From contig OX030964.1 of NCBI GenBank assembly GCA_943735955.1, forward strand, positions 6,861,997-6,925,996: 64,000 nt of DNA, read 5' to 3'. Made by a program: the position numbers and the translations under genes. A model generated the notes under the pieces. It did not search any database. It saw only the letters and a program-made list of their open reading frames with translations, and was not told the DNA's origin. Shown one piece after another: positions 1-11,815 of the stretch. The stretch's first letter is position 1, and every line of letters starts with the position of its first letter. The stretch comes from Piscicola geometra (Eukaryota; Annelida; Clitellata; Hirudinida; Piscicolidae).

Positions 1-10
1 ACCAAAACAG

Positions 11-193
11 GAAGAAGATGGGTCTTTACGCTTACTTTGCGAAGAATCCCCCATCAGAAGTGTTGCCAAATTAACTACATCTTCAAGATTTTTAGGATTT
101 TTATTTTTGATGACATTTATATGTGTTATAGTGGTTTTTCCAATCATCACTGTTTTTAAAGATGTTTTCACGAATAAATACAAGACAAGCTAG
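11..193 (+). CDS. 3'-terminal exon of a membrane protein (partial, unidentified)
   Basis: A 61-codon open frame follows an acceptor-like AG at 9-10 and ends with TAG at 191-193. It encodes an acidic then mixed stretch, one hydrophobic helix of about 20 residues (core FLFLMTFICVIVVFPIITVF) and a short basic tail ending KYKTS. This looks like the last transmembrane segment and C-terminus of a membrane protein whose other exons lie upstream of the window. The phase at the acceptor cannot be tested because the previous exon is absent. The tetraspan genes just downstream make a membrane protein plausible, but I see no family signature. Confidence 0.4.
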   Translation, partial: EEDGSLRLLCEESPIRSVAKLTTSSRFLGFLFLMTFICVIVVFPIITVFKDVFTNKYKTS

Positions 194-2693
194 TTATAAA
201 ATAATTTTTGTGCTATTTCGAACTATACCTTTTTGAAATACTAGCATAAATAATTTATAAAACACAGATTTAATATATATTTTTAATTTCGATAGAAACA
301 GTCGGTTGTGTTATATTAAAAGTATTGTATAACTAAGCAGTAAATTTTTACCAATCTTTCACTATTTCCGATTCTACTGAAAGCGAAAAATGTAATTTAT
401 GTCAGACATGCAACAAGCTCGATGGTGTAGTGTTAGTCTTTAGAACACCAAATTCCCATATAGCAACATCAATTTAAAAAATGCAGCAGGGTGTTTTCCA
501 TGCATCTATCTCGGAGACTTTTGGTTTCAATAAGAATGAAACCTTGGATGAATTTCATGAGACCTGTACCACACTGAGATGCCAAAACATGAAAAGACTT
601 TTGTTAACCATCACCCAAGAATATGCTGGTATGGAATGAACATTTCAAGTGTGTACAGGGCGCGCCTGATGGTGGTAGTTTTGGTGATGTATCATTCTAT
701 ACACACACACATATTGTGTAGACGCCACATCTGATGATAAATGCACACACAGAGAAGAGGGAGAATGAAGAGAGATGCAGAGTGGTATATAGAGAGTAAA
801 GTGTGCAACGTAGCTGGTTAAAAGTTGCGGGCTACAGCAGCAACAGAGTACTTGCTTGTGGAAGAGGTTTGTGTGTTTTGTATCACTTTTGAATACTTCA
901 AAATCACGATTTGTATCGTATTTGTATGTATTAATATACAAATTTAAAGTTTTTTGTGTCTGAACTTTTCATGTTGTTTTTGTGATTTTTTATTCGGGTT
1001 GTATATGTGTTTTGTGAGTTGGTCTGATTGAGCGGCGGGTGGTATGTGTGCGTCAATGGCTTCTATGGCACCACTGTGTGTCGAAGACAAATAATATGCA
1101 ACCAGATAAATCCATAAAGACTGCTTTCTTGTTGCTCAATGACGATTGTTTAAAACTTTTGTTTATTTATTTCCAAAATCTTATTCGGAGCTTCACGCCC
1201 AAACCACCAAACAACTTCGCATCGAATTTTATTTTTATTTTCACTTTATTAATATTATTTCGTGAATAAATGAGGTTTATTATTATTATTATTATTTAAA
1301 TGCCAACATCATGTTTATTCAAACAGAGTCTTTCCAATACTCAATAGATATTATGGCTGAATCAAAGAGGCATTGTCATGCTGTACTAACAGCTCTCTTG
1401 AATTTTCAAAATAAAAGCATTTCAAAGTATTAAAAGTTAACCTAAAAGTTAGAAACTTCTCAGGATGGACTATAAACGGTTGAACTAATTAAATAACATC
1501 AGGTTCACTATTTGAGACATTTAACGCATGGTTTATGACTTCATCTTATAGGACCACACTTTGAACTGTTTTGTCTTCAATTGGGTTATACCAGCATGTG
1601 AGTTAACTTAAAATATAGTATTTAATGTCAATTAGGTGAAAACGCGTTTATAAATATTCACAAAATCACCACCACACTTGGAGGTAACGGGTGGTTTTAC
1701 GTTTTTGTTTTTTTAAGATTTAAAACGTCAAGTGCCTTGCCCTGGAAGGTTAAGTGAGTCATGGAGAATGCATAGAAGTTCTACTTGAAGTTTAAAAAGG
1801 AGAAAACTGTAGCAAAGTGGAGGGATAAAGACGAACACAAAGGGCGATAAAAAAGAATTTCTGACGTTAGTAGATCAAGTGCGGTAGAAAGGCTTGAATT
1901 AGGAGATAACAAGTTCTACACGCTACGCTATGCTCCCGTATCATATTCAATGCTGCTTGTAGAGAGAATAAACGGAAGGAATGGAAGAAGTGGAATGGAA
2001 AGTGGATGAGTGGATAAATGAAAAATGGGTGTGTGAAAAGAGTAGCTAGTAACGAATAGATGGAGAGATGAATGGATGGAATAATGTTTTTGAGCTCAAT
2101 TATACCCGCCTAATGTCTAAACAACTCCATTTCCGCACATTAACTTTTCCATCCTCTCCCTCTTCTTCTCTTCTTTCTCTTTTTTATTCTGTTTATTAAT
2201 TATACATGCCTATTCATAGAATCATTTTACGTTGTGAATTTGTATTTAATACACACGCACACATATACACACATAAACACACACAAAACCACACACACAC
2301 ACACACATACACACAAACACACTCACACTTTTTTCTGGCGTATCTTAGGGGTCTGGGTGAAAGATGGAGAGGGATTGGGAGAAGATATGTAGCTCCACCC
2401 ACACATACAAACACACACAAAACACATTAAACACACTCGTTTTAGTAATCACATGAACATGTATGGGCACAAGTATTTAGAGCATCATGAGACCCAACAG
2501 AATGATTTAAATTCCTTAAATGCTCTCAAAACTTCCGAGAAGTACTCATAGCACCTCATTTCGTATTCAACCATCCCCGCAGACTGCACCTAAACTCAGA
2601 TAAACCGTCTCTTCTCACAACTTCCACATCTCTCGACCACATTACCACACCCTCCACCCTCCTACATCATCCACCTTCAACACCACCATCACC
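194..2693. other. Intergenic, no gene recognised
   Basis: AT-rich sequence without a convincing exon. It holds a short ATT run near 1276-1297 and a compound CA-rich microsatellite at about 2250-2330 and 2398-2430. The last 100 bases before 2694 are C/A-rich and free of long ORFs, and are the probable 5' leader or promoter of the claudin-like gene. Confidence 0.5.
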
Positions 2694-5047
2694 ATGCCAC
2701 AACAACACTGTCTCTTCGTACTCGGCTCGTTGACACTGACGCTGTCAACCCTCGCTTGTGGCATCGCCTTCTTCGCTCCTTACTGGCTCTACAACGTTCA
2801 CCAACCCATCAGCGACAAGGCGCACACTGAACGGAATCTACTCGGCAACAACCCCTACATCATCGCTCCCAACGCCACACACTTCAAGTACCGAGGCCTT
2901 TGGGCGCAGTGCTCCGACGTGTGTCAGTTCTTTTGGGAACACCAGTTCAAGCTGCAAACCGACAAGTTCATCACACTTGGTTCGTTGTGAATCTAATTAT
3001 GTTTAACTGTTCAATTATGTACTTTTTCTTTTTGCATATGAAACACCGACCCACATCAACGGTGTTCATGCTATCAATTGGTTATTTAAAATGATCAAAA
3101 CTTGATGTTTCAAAATGCCAAGGATTAGAGCTATAAAAAATGGAAAAAATCTTTCAGTATCTCCGAAATGTCTCACGAACCGACTCGATAAGATAACACA
3201 TCTACTGCTTATCTTTTCTGCCACACCGCAAAGTGACAAGCTGTAATGACTTTCCTGTCCTTTCTACTCCAACACATGCACCAAAATAACAGCTTCTAAC
3301 CATCAAGCTTTCAAACATTTTTCTAAAGCTTTTTTTCCCACATTTTGCAGCCTTTTTGCACTCTGTCCGTATCGAGAAAGCTAATAAGAGTATGATAATT
3401 TGCAATGAGGTGCACAGTTCGAAGTATTTGGGTATTATGTAATACCAAAAGCTACCGAAGACCAGATATCCTTGGTTGCTATAGCAATATTATGCTCCAA
3501 TATTTAATTAGTCAAATATGTCGATAATTCAATATTTAATTACTTCAATACATCCGATCGAATTGCTAACTGGCTTGCTGACGACAAGAGCTTACTCGTT
3601 TCAACATCAGCCAAAGCAACAACAGATTTTTAAGAAACAACCCCAGCAACAAAAATTAGTGCATCATTATCAGCAAAAAACTAGCAATAAATTAGATAAT
3701 AAAAAACTATATAAAAATATTACTAGCCTCAAGCTATCTAGATTAAATCCAATTTGAGAAACGTTTTATTTGTAACTTATAAACTTTTGAATAAAAATAA
3801 TTGTTTAATTGTATAATAATCCTAAATTAAAGCTTTCAATTCGTTCTTAGGATGGCATTTGGCGGTGCAGGTGCTGTACTGCGTGGGCTTTCTGCTGATT
3901 CTCTTCTGCGAGGTGGTTTCACGCCTGCAGCTCTGTTGTAGAACCCGAATGTGCGTCTACCGTCTGCTCGGCTTCACGCTCCTTGTGTCGTGTAAGTCGT
4001 GCGTGGTGCATTTCTTTGGAGTTGAAGGGGGGGGAGGGTAGGCGTGATGTGAATTTGGCTTTGGTGTTGCAATGCTGGTGATGTAGTGTTGAAGTTTGTT
4101 GCTGTTGTTGATGATTGTGATGGTGTCGATGTGATTGTGTCGTGGTTGTTGTAGTGATTTTGTGTTATTGAGTTTAAGGCCTTTTTCAAATTTTAACTGA
4201 AGTGCTGCTTGTGTAATGTAATTAATTATAATATTCTTGCACGATTCAATCAATTGAAAAGAAGTTTCCAAGTTAGAAAAATCAGACCAATAAGTAGAAA
4301 AAAATGCATTTATATCAAATAACTTATTTGTTTAAATTATATTTTTGTATAATATATCCAGACAGAATCATAAATCACAGTCTAAATCCGAAGAATTTCA
4401 AAAACTAAATACTTGACTTTAGCAAACAACTTTCGCTGGAGTTTACAATATGACTCGTATAAGAGAAAGAAGCCAGATAGATTGAAACCTTTCAGGCTGA
4501 GATAAGCTGTCCCACGACATACCATCCATGGCGTATATATGTTTCGACCTTGTTTGATGTTTTGCGTCTATTTTTATTTGCATATCTTCTAAATGCAACC
4601 ATAAACCATGGGTTTCTACTAAAATATCCTGTGATTGGAATTTATTTTAATGACTAATTGTACGCTAAGATTTCTCAACATTTCAAGTCGATTTTTGCAG
4701 CTGATCGCTGTTTCAACAACCACTGAAACCACCAGCCTACAGCACCCTCAATAAAAACATTTAGCTTCCACCACCACCAACAACCAACCATCACAAACAC
4801 TGCCACAACCACCAACACAACCAACACTCCCACCATAACAGTTGTCTTGCAGGCGGCAGCTATTGCGGTCTTCGGAGGCTTCGCGAACAAAGACTACGGC
4901 GCAGGAGCAGTCGAGAACGACTTCACGCACCTGGGCTGGGGCTTCTGGATGAGTTTGGTGGGCGCCCCTCTGACCCTCGTCTCAGGGGCTTACTTCCTCT
5001 TCCTCGACTGCTGCAACTACATTGATGACGATGAGTTTCTCAAATAA
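2694..5047 (+). CDS. Claudin/PMP22-like four-transmembrane protein
   Basis: Three exons: 2694-2979, 3851-3991 and 4860-5047, phases 1 and 1, 204 residues. The first exon carries TM1 (about residues 7-33) and the first extracellular loop with the claudin-type GLW signature (residues 68-70), Cys73 and Cys77, and an N-glycosylation sequon N60-A-T. Exon 2 carries TM2 and a Cys/Arg-rich cytoplasmic turn; exon 3 carries TM3/TM4 and an acidic tail ending EFLK. Length and topology match the PMP22/EMP/claudin superfamily, whose members act at epithelial junctions or in the plasma membrane. The Cys spacing (C-x3-C) is shorter than in classical claudins, so I do not name a subfamily. The exon 3 acceptor is chosen at 4859 because the nearer AG at 4852 breaks the frame. 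Intron 2 has G/T-rich sequence after the donor and C/A-rich sequence before the acceptor. Confidence 0.85.
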
Positions 5048-6002
5048 ATGAAGAGGAAATCCTTGCCTACGTGGTGCTTGTTCAATTTATTATATACGAG
5101 AATTAGATCTTATGCTAGGTGGTTTTATTGCTTATGTTATAACAGAAAAGCTTACTCAGTTCTTTATGACGACACTGCTTAACTTTCATCATGTGAGTCT
5201 GTTCATTTGTACATACGTTATCCTCCCCCATTTTCATACCCTCCAGCCTGGTTTCACGAACATCAATTCAAATTGTATTAATTATCTTTGATTTCTCGAT
5301 TCATCTTTCGGATGAGGCCCGTCTGCCTATCACACTGTAACTGTTGTATTCTGCGATTCTACGTAGCGCAAATCAATCTGCGCTTTTCTCCGATATTTTT
5401 TGTTTTTTGTGATTTCAATGGAAATGCCACTAGTATTATTTTATATGCTATCTTCCTATGTTGCCGCTTGCAGTCTCAATAAAGAAAGTCTTGGTTACCA
5501 GAGCTGCTGTTGCTACTGTGTTGCCATTGCAACAACCAGTCGTAAGAATGATTTGTTTTTGCGTGTGATGGTTTAGAATAGGTTCAATTTAACCATTAAA
5601 GTTTGAAATGTAATATTTCTGCGCTAATCACATGATTTTTAAGTAGACTATTTATAATCTAATCTTTTCAACATAATACAGTAATGGTATCCGTTTATTC
5701 TAGACCACTCTGATATTAGTAGTTCTTCATACAAGATCTTTCGAACATTTAGTTATGAAGAATGAATATATCAAACGAATAAAGTTGTTATTTCAAGAAA
5801 AAGTTATTAGAAATGGAAAACGAGAAGGTTGAACAGAAGAAACTTAGCGAACATATTAAACTGGAAATAAGTTAGACAAAAATAATGAATTTTAAACCTC
5901 AAATACTTTTTTAGATTTATTATCGAAATATGTCAATTATTAATCAATCCAAAATTTAAATAATTTAACTAAGGCTCAATCAGAAACTTTTTCATTCCAT
6001 CT
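5048..6002. other. Intergenic, no gene recognised
   Basis: AT-rich DNA between the 3' ends of the claudin-like gene (+) and the first four-TM cluster gene (-). An AATAAA at about 5477-5482 could serve the plus-strand gene, about 430 bases past its stop. Nothing else can be supported. Confidence 0.4.
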
Positions 6003-7688
6003 TCACCAACGGGATTGGAAATTGGTGTAAGGGGCTGGTCTGCCAACACCCATCCAGTTTGAGAATCCCTGCTTTTGGAAGTTCTGGTTGCCATCGTAGG
6101 AAATGCCAGGAGTGTGTCTCATTACAGCAGGGCCCTTGAGGGTTGTATTGGTTGTTTAGTGCTGTTCTAACTCCTCGTATCACCCTCACAATGCACATCA
6201 TTAAAGCACATTCAACCCCAAAACGGCCCTACTTACAAGTGCCATTGGGTCTCCACTATGATTATCCCACCCAAATAAATCTAATGCCCACTTCTAAACC
6301 AAATAAACTCATTCCCCTACCCATTTCCACATCCATGTTCCCCACTCATGCTCTCCCCCCACACCACTCACTCCCTGATATCTCAAGGCTCTAGAGGGCG
6401 TCGTTGTCATGGGAACCCTCATCTCCTCCTCCCTGAATCTAATCAAATCCCCCACTAAGTTGTACAGAACTCCGTTAACGATCGTCTGAGAATGTTTTCA
6501 GAACAATCATCATCATCATTTTTAACATAATCATTTTTAACATCATCATCTTTATCATCATTATCATTATCATCATTATCATCATCACCATCATCATCAT
6601 CACCTTGATAGAAGCCAGGATGATGAGGAAGAATGGCATAGAAACTTTGACATTGTCATTTGTGGTCATTTTTGCTGTGTCCAGGCAAGAAAAGCTCTAG
6701 AGAAAAAGTGAAGCAATAAAATGGTATTTTAAAATGAATAATAAATAAAGTACCGTAAAAGAAGTTTTAAAATATTCGTAAAATAATAAAAAAACTTGAG
6801 AGAAGTGAATAAATCCGTAATTTCGATTGAAAACAACTCACAGAGACGATGTCAAGAGTGGCAAGGATGGCCTGGGCGAGACAGCCAAAGAAGGTGATCA
6901 CCAACACCACCCTCAGTGCCCTCAACTGCGAAATGGGCTAACTCTTTAGACACACAGTCTCTAGTTTAGATTTATTATTTTCAACTATAAATGATTTTAA
7001 AATGCCATAGTTTCAAAATATTCAAGTGAGGATTTTAAAAATTATTTATTTTTTAAATTTATAAAAGTGTAAGCACGCACCAAAGCTTGGCTCTGTTTGT
7101 ACGCCAGAGCAGCCCATATCGCAGTCAAAAAGCACTGGAGATTTTACATTATATTGAAAATTCAGATTTAATTTACAAATAAATAAATGAATTCAAGATT
7201 AAAAATTATTATAAACAAAAGAAAAATTAACTTCACAAACCCAGATTCCGATGACCAGCCCAATACATGCGTAGAGCCAGAAAGCCTTTCCTCTCATTTC
7301 GTTGTTGGGCGTGATGATTGATGAGGCATTAGGGTTGCACAAAACCCAAACGTTGCTCATTTGACCGGTGGTCTGGCTTCTAAAGTAAACCGTACTCGTT
7401 ATCACCAGGTTTGTGATCCCCAGAGCGATACTTGCTACCGCTAGAATACCGAATATTAGGCTGGGCCAACGGAATGAATTCAACTTGAAGACTCTCTCTG
7501 TCAGTGAAGGTGTTCGTGTGAAAGATTAAGTTTGGTACGGTGTTGGGAAAAAAAATTAAATAAAAAAAATTTAAAGATTTTTTAAAGGTGGTTTAGAATA
7601 ATATTTGAAGGCACTAACTTTCATTTATTCGTTGAGGGCCCATTTGACGGCTGTACCACCCTTGAGGTCTGTTGTCTAGATTCGTCAT
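6003..7688 (-). CDS. Four-TM cluster protein 1 (unassigned family; microsatellite inside TM4)
   Basis: Exons on the minus strand: 7619-7688, 7241-7497, 7081-7134 (54 nt), 6842-6925, about 6542-6696, 6372-6432, 6003-6134. With these ends all phases agree and the product is about 270 residues. The N-terminus is cytosolic with a GWY motif shared with two neighbours. TM1 contains GITNLVI; a first loop with NPNAS follows, then TM2, the 54-nt exon, TM3, an SFSC start to the TM4 exon and an Asn/Tyr-rich tail ending FQSRW. TM4 starts normally (MPFFLIILASI) and then runs into a GAT-type microsatellite read as Met, Val and Ile. The donor inside that repeat (6542) is inferred from phase and from the length of TM4 in the next paralogue; splicing straight after ASIK at 6604 is the alternative. 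The protein is probably a small membrane protein; its function is unknown. Confidence 0.72.
6506..6605. repeat. (ATC/GAT)n microsatellite, probably coding on the minus strand
   Basis: Imperfect trinucleotide repeat about 100 bases long. On the minus strand it is in frame with the preceding TM4 codons and reads as Met/Ile/Val with a few Lys and Leu. Confidence 0.85.
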
Positions 7689-9046
7689 GATTTAATTGCG
7701 TGTTTTCAAGTCGAAATACTTCGAAATAAGTTATTCAAATTAGTAATGAGGTTTTAATTTTCAGTAAACTTAATGATTAGTGTAATTAATGTGTAATTAA
7801 ATATGTTTATCGTCGAATGAAGGTATCTGAAAGGTATCGAAATAGAACTTTTTATTCAAGCGAAATCAATTCCAAAATTAAAAACAAGTTTTTAAACTTT
7901 GAGAAACTCAGCAGAACAATGTACACCTTTACTGCACACAAAAGCACCCTACACAATCACTGCAACCAAAGAGGTAACTGGTATATCGTCATGGCATAAC
8001 AATTCAACTCATTTTACCTATCAATGGATACGCAATTCACAAGGCGTCACACAGTGTGCCCACGAAAGCTTTCACATGAACCTATTCAAAACCTAAAAAG
8101 TTATTAACGCCTTTATCAAATGCCTGTCGTTTTAACAGCTATTGATTCAAAAACATATTAAAATATTTGTTTGATGTGTTATCTTGGTTATGAAATTTCT
8201 TGTAAATGAAAGAGACGAAGCTCTGTAAAACACAAGATCAAATCTCATCTCAAGGATTTTATTATCGAATTACATACTCAGCGACTGCGTGTTTTCTACC
8301 ACTATCTACGGCAAAAAGACATACTTTCACCAACTGATCGTCCATTTAATCAGCGTTTGTGCTTTTATGCGCCAAGATTAAAATCCTGCACTTTCTTGAG
8401 ACTTAGGCGAGGAAATACGAACACTTAATTGTGTTTTTGCATCCTTGAAACCGCTTGAACGAACGCGAGAAAAACTGCTATCTTTTTATTTAAAGGAATC
8501 ATTCTAATCCATGGTTAATAGTTTAACTTAGAACGACAGTAAAGCTGATTATTATGAATTTATTACTGAAAATTTCATTTAAAATGTTTTAGAATTATGT
8601 TGAATCCCATAAAATGTATTGTGCTAAATGTTATTATGATAGATAATACAGATTCAAAGACGAAAAATCAAAATCAAATTTTTTATAAATTTGAAAAAAA
8701 AATTACAAATGGAGTAATTTTCGTTTTAAACGCCAGGGTAAGCCCTTTTTGAAATCATGCTATAATCAAGAGTTGAAGACTTGAGTGCATACCAAATTAC
8801 ATAAATTTGACTATTTATCTAAAGAAACCTCTTAGGCTGTAAAAAATTAAAACCAATTTCAAAATAAAAGAGATTAATGTAGGAAAAGAGAAAATGTTCG
8901 ATTAATGTTCGGTACTTCAATCATTGGCACTGACCAAATTAAAAGATATAAAAATTATGTCTATTCAGTTAAATTCTTCTAGAAAATATGGATTCTGGAA
9001 AAGGAAAACCACTGGCCAAATCTTGTTGTATAAGACGATGTTGGAT
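7689..9046. other. Intergenic between four-TM genes 1 and 2
   Basis: AT-rich DNA holding the 5' flank of gene 1 and the 3' flank of gene 2. The open frames at 7817-8096 lack exon-like context and resemble nothing in the cluster. Confidence 0.4.
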
Positions 9047-10744
9047 CTAAAAATGTCTTGGCAAGCAATGGGAGGAAGGAATTCTGTAGGCGGATGGGTT
9101 GTAGGGGGATTGATTGTAGGAAGAAGGATTATGAAGGGATGGGCTGTAAGGAGAGGGTTTGTAGTCGGATGGGTTGTGGAGGGATGGGCTGTAAGGTGAT
9201 GGGTTGTAGGGGGTGACACCGAAGCAAGGCATGTTATTTCGAAGAGGACCCGCATTCTGTTGGAAAGAATTCAATAAAATTTTCAACTTTGGTGTCAACT
9301 TGCTTAAAACAAAAAAAATTGTAAAAATGTCAATACTTAAGTGTTCACGCTTTAAAAAAATAAATTATTATTATTAGTGTTATTCAAATAACATACAAAT
9401 CCAGGACGGTTGAATGCTTCATGGTATTGAGAAGGCATTGGGTCTTGCTCGGTAGAAGAAGCAACTTCTACAGAAGAATTACAATAATTTTCATGATTTA
9501 AATCAATCAATTTGATAATTATAAAAAATTGAGATTTTATTTGAATCAATATCATTAGAAATATAATAAATAATAAAAATAACTTTAATTAATCAAAAAC
9601 AGAAAAGCACAAACTTTTTATAATCTTGTGAGCAACAACCGCCAAGTAGACAAGAATGGTATGAACGATGATTCCAAAGATAGCGATCAGAATTGGAAGA
9701 ATAAGTTTCAGAAATTGAATCACACCACTCAGACAATTAACCGCCTGGTAAGGAAAAAGCAAGTCAAAGGAAAACTTTAAATTTTGATTTCTAAAAGTAA
9801 ATAAATAAAATAACTTTTAAGGAAAAAATAAAATTGTAGAAAAGTAATTTTGGGAAGACTTACATGTAGAATGTTTAGAATTCCAAAGATGATATAGATT
9901 GGAACAGAAATGAAGACGTTAACCATTGTCATTCTGAATATTGCCTTGATCTGTGTGTTTTGACAGGGGTGGGAATGGCGTGAAGTTGTGAACTAGAGGG
10001 ACTATAAGCTCAACTACTAACCAGTCGACCTTTGGAGTCTTTGAGGTTGAGACAAAAGATGCTCAAGATGAAAATCTGTGTGATAAGAAAATATGTTGTT
10101 TTTTTGAAGATATAAAAATACATTTTTTGAGCAGTTGAAAAATGATATTTAAAATATTTTAATCATTTAATTCCTATAGAGAAGATACTAACAAAAGCAG
10201 GAGGAATATTGGGAACAATATGGAAGAAGTAGGACAAGGGGGAAAGAGCTGCGATGCCTGGAAGAACTGGAGAAGCAGCCAAACAAGACAAATCTCCAGA
10301 CGACAAAGCAAGCACCAAAACGTTCGAAACAGCAATCCCGAAAGAAAGTGCAGCCAGGACACATAAAACCACTCCCAGCATTTTCAGTTTGTTCTTGAAC
10401 CTTTTGTCTGAAAAAGGCTTGTGTATAGTTCATCCGCGTATAGATTGAATAAAATAATGAAAAAATGAGTTGAGTTTATTTAATGGCATTTTATTTATTC
10501 AGATAAAACAGATTATACAAGTTAAGAACTCACTTTGCTCGTCTCTTCCTTCTGAATCTCTTTCGTTCGTTCCTTCCATCTCACTCATCGTCTCTGTTCG
10601 TTGCATTCCTGGCATGTTGGGACGAAGTTGAGGCATGGAAGGCGGGTTAGCGAGGTTTGGTGCAAATGAAGGTCCAGCTGCGGGGACTTGAAGGCCATTG
10701 TAGGGTCTGTACCAGCCCCCTCCGTTGAAACGAGTTGCCAGCAT
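9047..10744 (-). CDS. Four-TM cluster protein 2 with Tyr/Pro-rich repeat tail
   Basis: Seven exons: 10534-10744, 10193-10407, 10022-10075 (54 nt), 9864-9950, 9615-9744, 9397-9467, 9047-9256. All donors are GT and all acceptors AG, and the phases (1, 0, 0, 0, 1, 0) close a 325-residue frame. A 70-residue Pro-rich cytosolic N-terminus starts MLATRFNGGGWY. TM1 contains GIAVSNVLVLAL; the loop after it is short; TM2 spans the junction with the 54-nt exon; TM3 is NVFISVPIYIIFGIL; TM4 is LILPILIAIFGIIVHTILVY. The tail has about nine Tyr/Ser/Pro/Asn units of the type YNPSP or YSPSL. Such tails could offer Tyr phosphorylation or WW/SH3 docking sites, which is inference. No known family was recognised. 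Confidence 0.87.
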
Positions 10745-11815
10745 TTTTTAGTTTGAGTAAGCTTGGCAAGGTCCCGCAGGCTTGTTTATTGAGCTGTCAA
10801 AATGTTAGAATTTAAATACTTATTTTTGAACAACTTCTATAATGTTAGCTTCAAAATAGTTCTTCTTATTAGTATTTCAAAAAACCTTTAAAAAAACTTT
10901 TTATCTTGATAAAAGTTATTTCGAAATGATCGCTAGACGAAAATCTATAAAATTAGGCTCCCATGACAATTTCACCTGGGTTCTGCACGCAGTAACAATG
11001 CAATCACAGACCATTCTTTAGCTGTGGTAGTTAAGGCGTTAAACAACATTCGACAACGCCCCTGTTGCGAAACTGAGGTAAGCAATCTTACTGAGCTAAT
11101 GTTCACGCTGTGGAACAAGAAGATTTCATGCTATGACATTCACTGCTCTAGAGGTATTAATAAGATCGCGAAGAGAAGAGGAAAAAAGTAAAGACTCTTC
11201 TGGAGTTGGCACACCCTTAAGCCCTTTCCTTTTGACACCCATTGGAACCTCCCGTGATTTTTAACCTTTTCAGGCATTATTTAGAATGTTTTCGTTTTAG
11301 TCAAAATTGCAACTACAAAAAACACTTTTCAACGTTCAATGATTTCAAAATAAAATTTTCCGTATTTATTTTCTGAAAAATATAATAGGACAAATTATAG
11401 CCTGCTTTTGGAAAACGAATCTATTTTTTTTTTCAAAAATGTGGTTTGATTCAGCTCCTAACAGCTAACACCACACCAAACCAAATGGAATGTATTTTAT
11501 TAACTAAATCAGGTCTTATTAGAAACATCAGATTCAAATTTTTAGAAATAGTGATGCCTATTAAATGATAAGCAATTTTCGCGTTGAGCTATACCGAAAT
11601 AGACATGATTCAAAGCTGCAGATTGTATGAATGAGACCGTCACGAGCTGCTTGAGTGCTTTCGAAGAAAACGCCTTAAAACGCTTCGCATTAGCTTCTAC
11701 TTCTGTTTCGCTTGTCCACCCAGTGGTTTCGGCGACTGAACCCCACTACACGTATTGAGATTAAAATTCTACTTATAGAGACACATCGAGTATTTATTTT
11801 ACAAATTCATTGAGC
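10745..11815. promoter_or_regulatory. Shared 5' region of divergent four-TM genes 2 and 3
   Basis: About 1.07 kb separates two head-to-head start codons (10744 minus, 11816 plus). It therefore probably holds two promoters, possibly with shared control of the paralogues. I see no canonical TATA box that I would defend and no coding exon. Confidence 0.45.

Noticed and set aside
5992..6201. 69-codon ORF starting MMCIVRVIRG on the minus strand
   Set aside because: It overlaps the last exon of four-TM gene 1 in another frame; the frame ending FQSRW matches the phase of the upstream exon.
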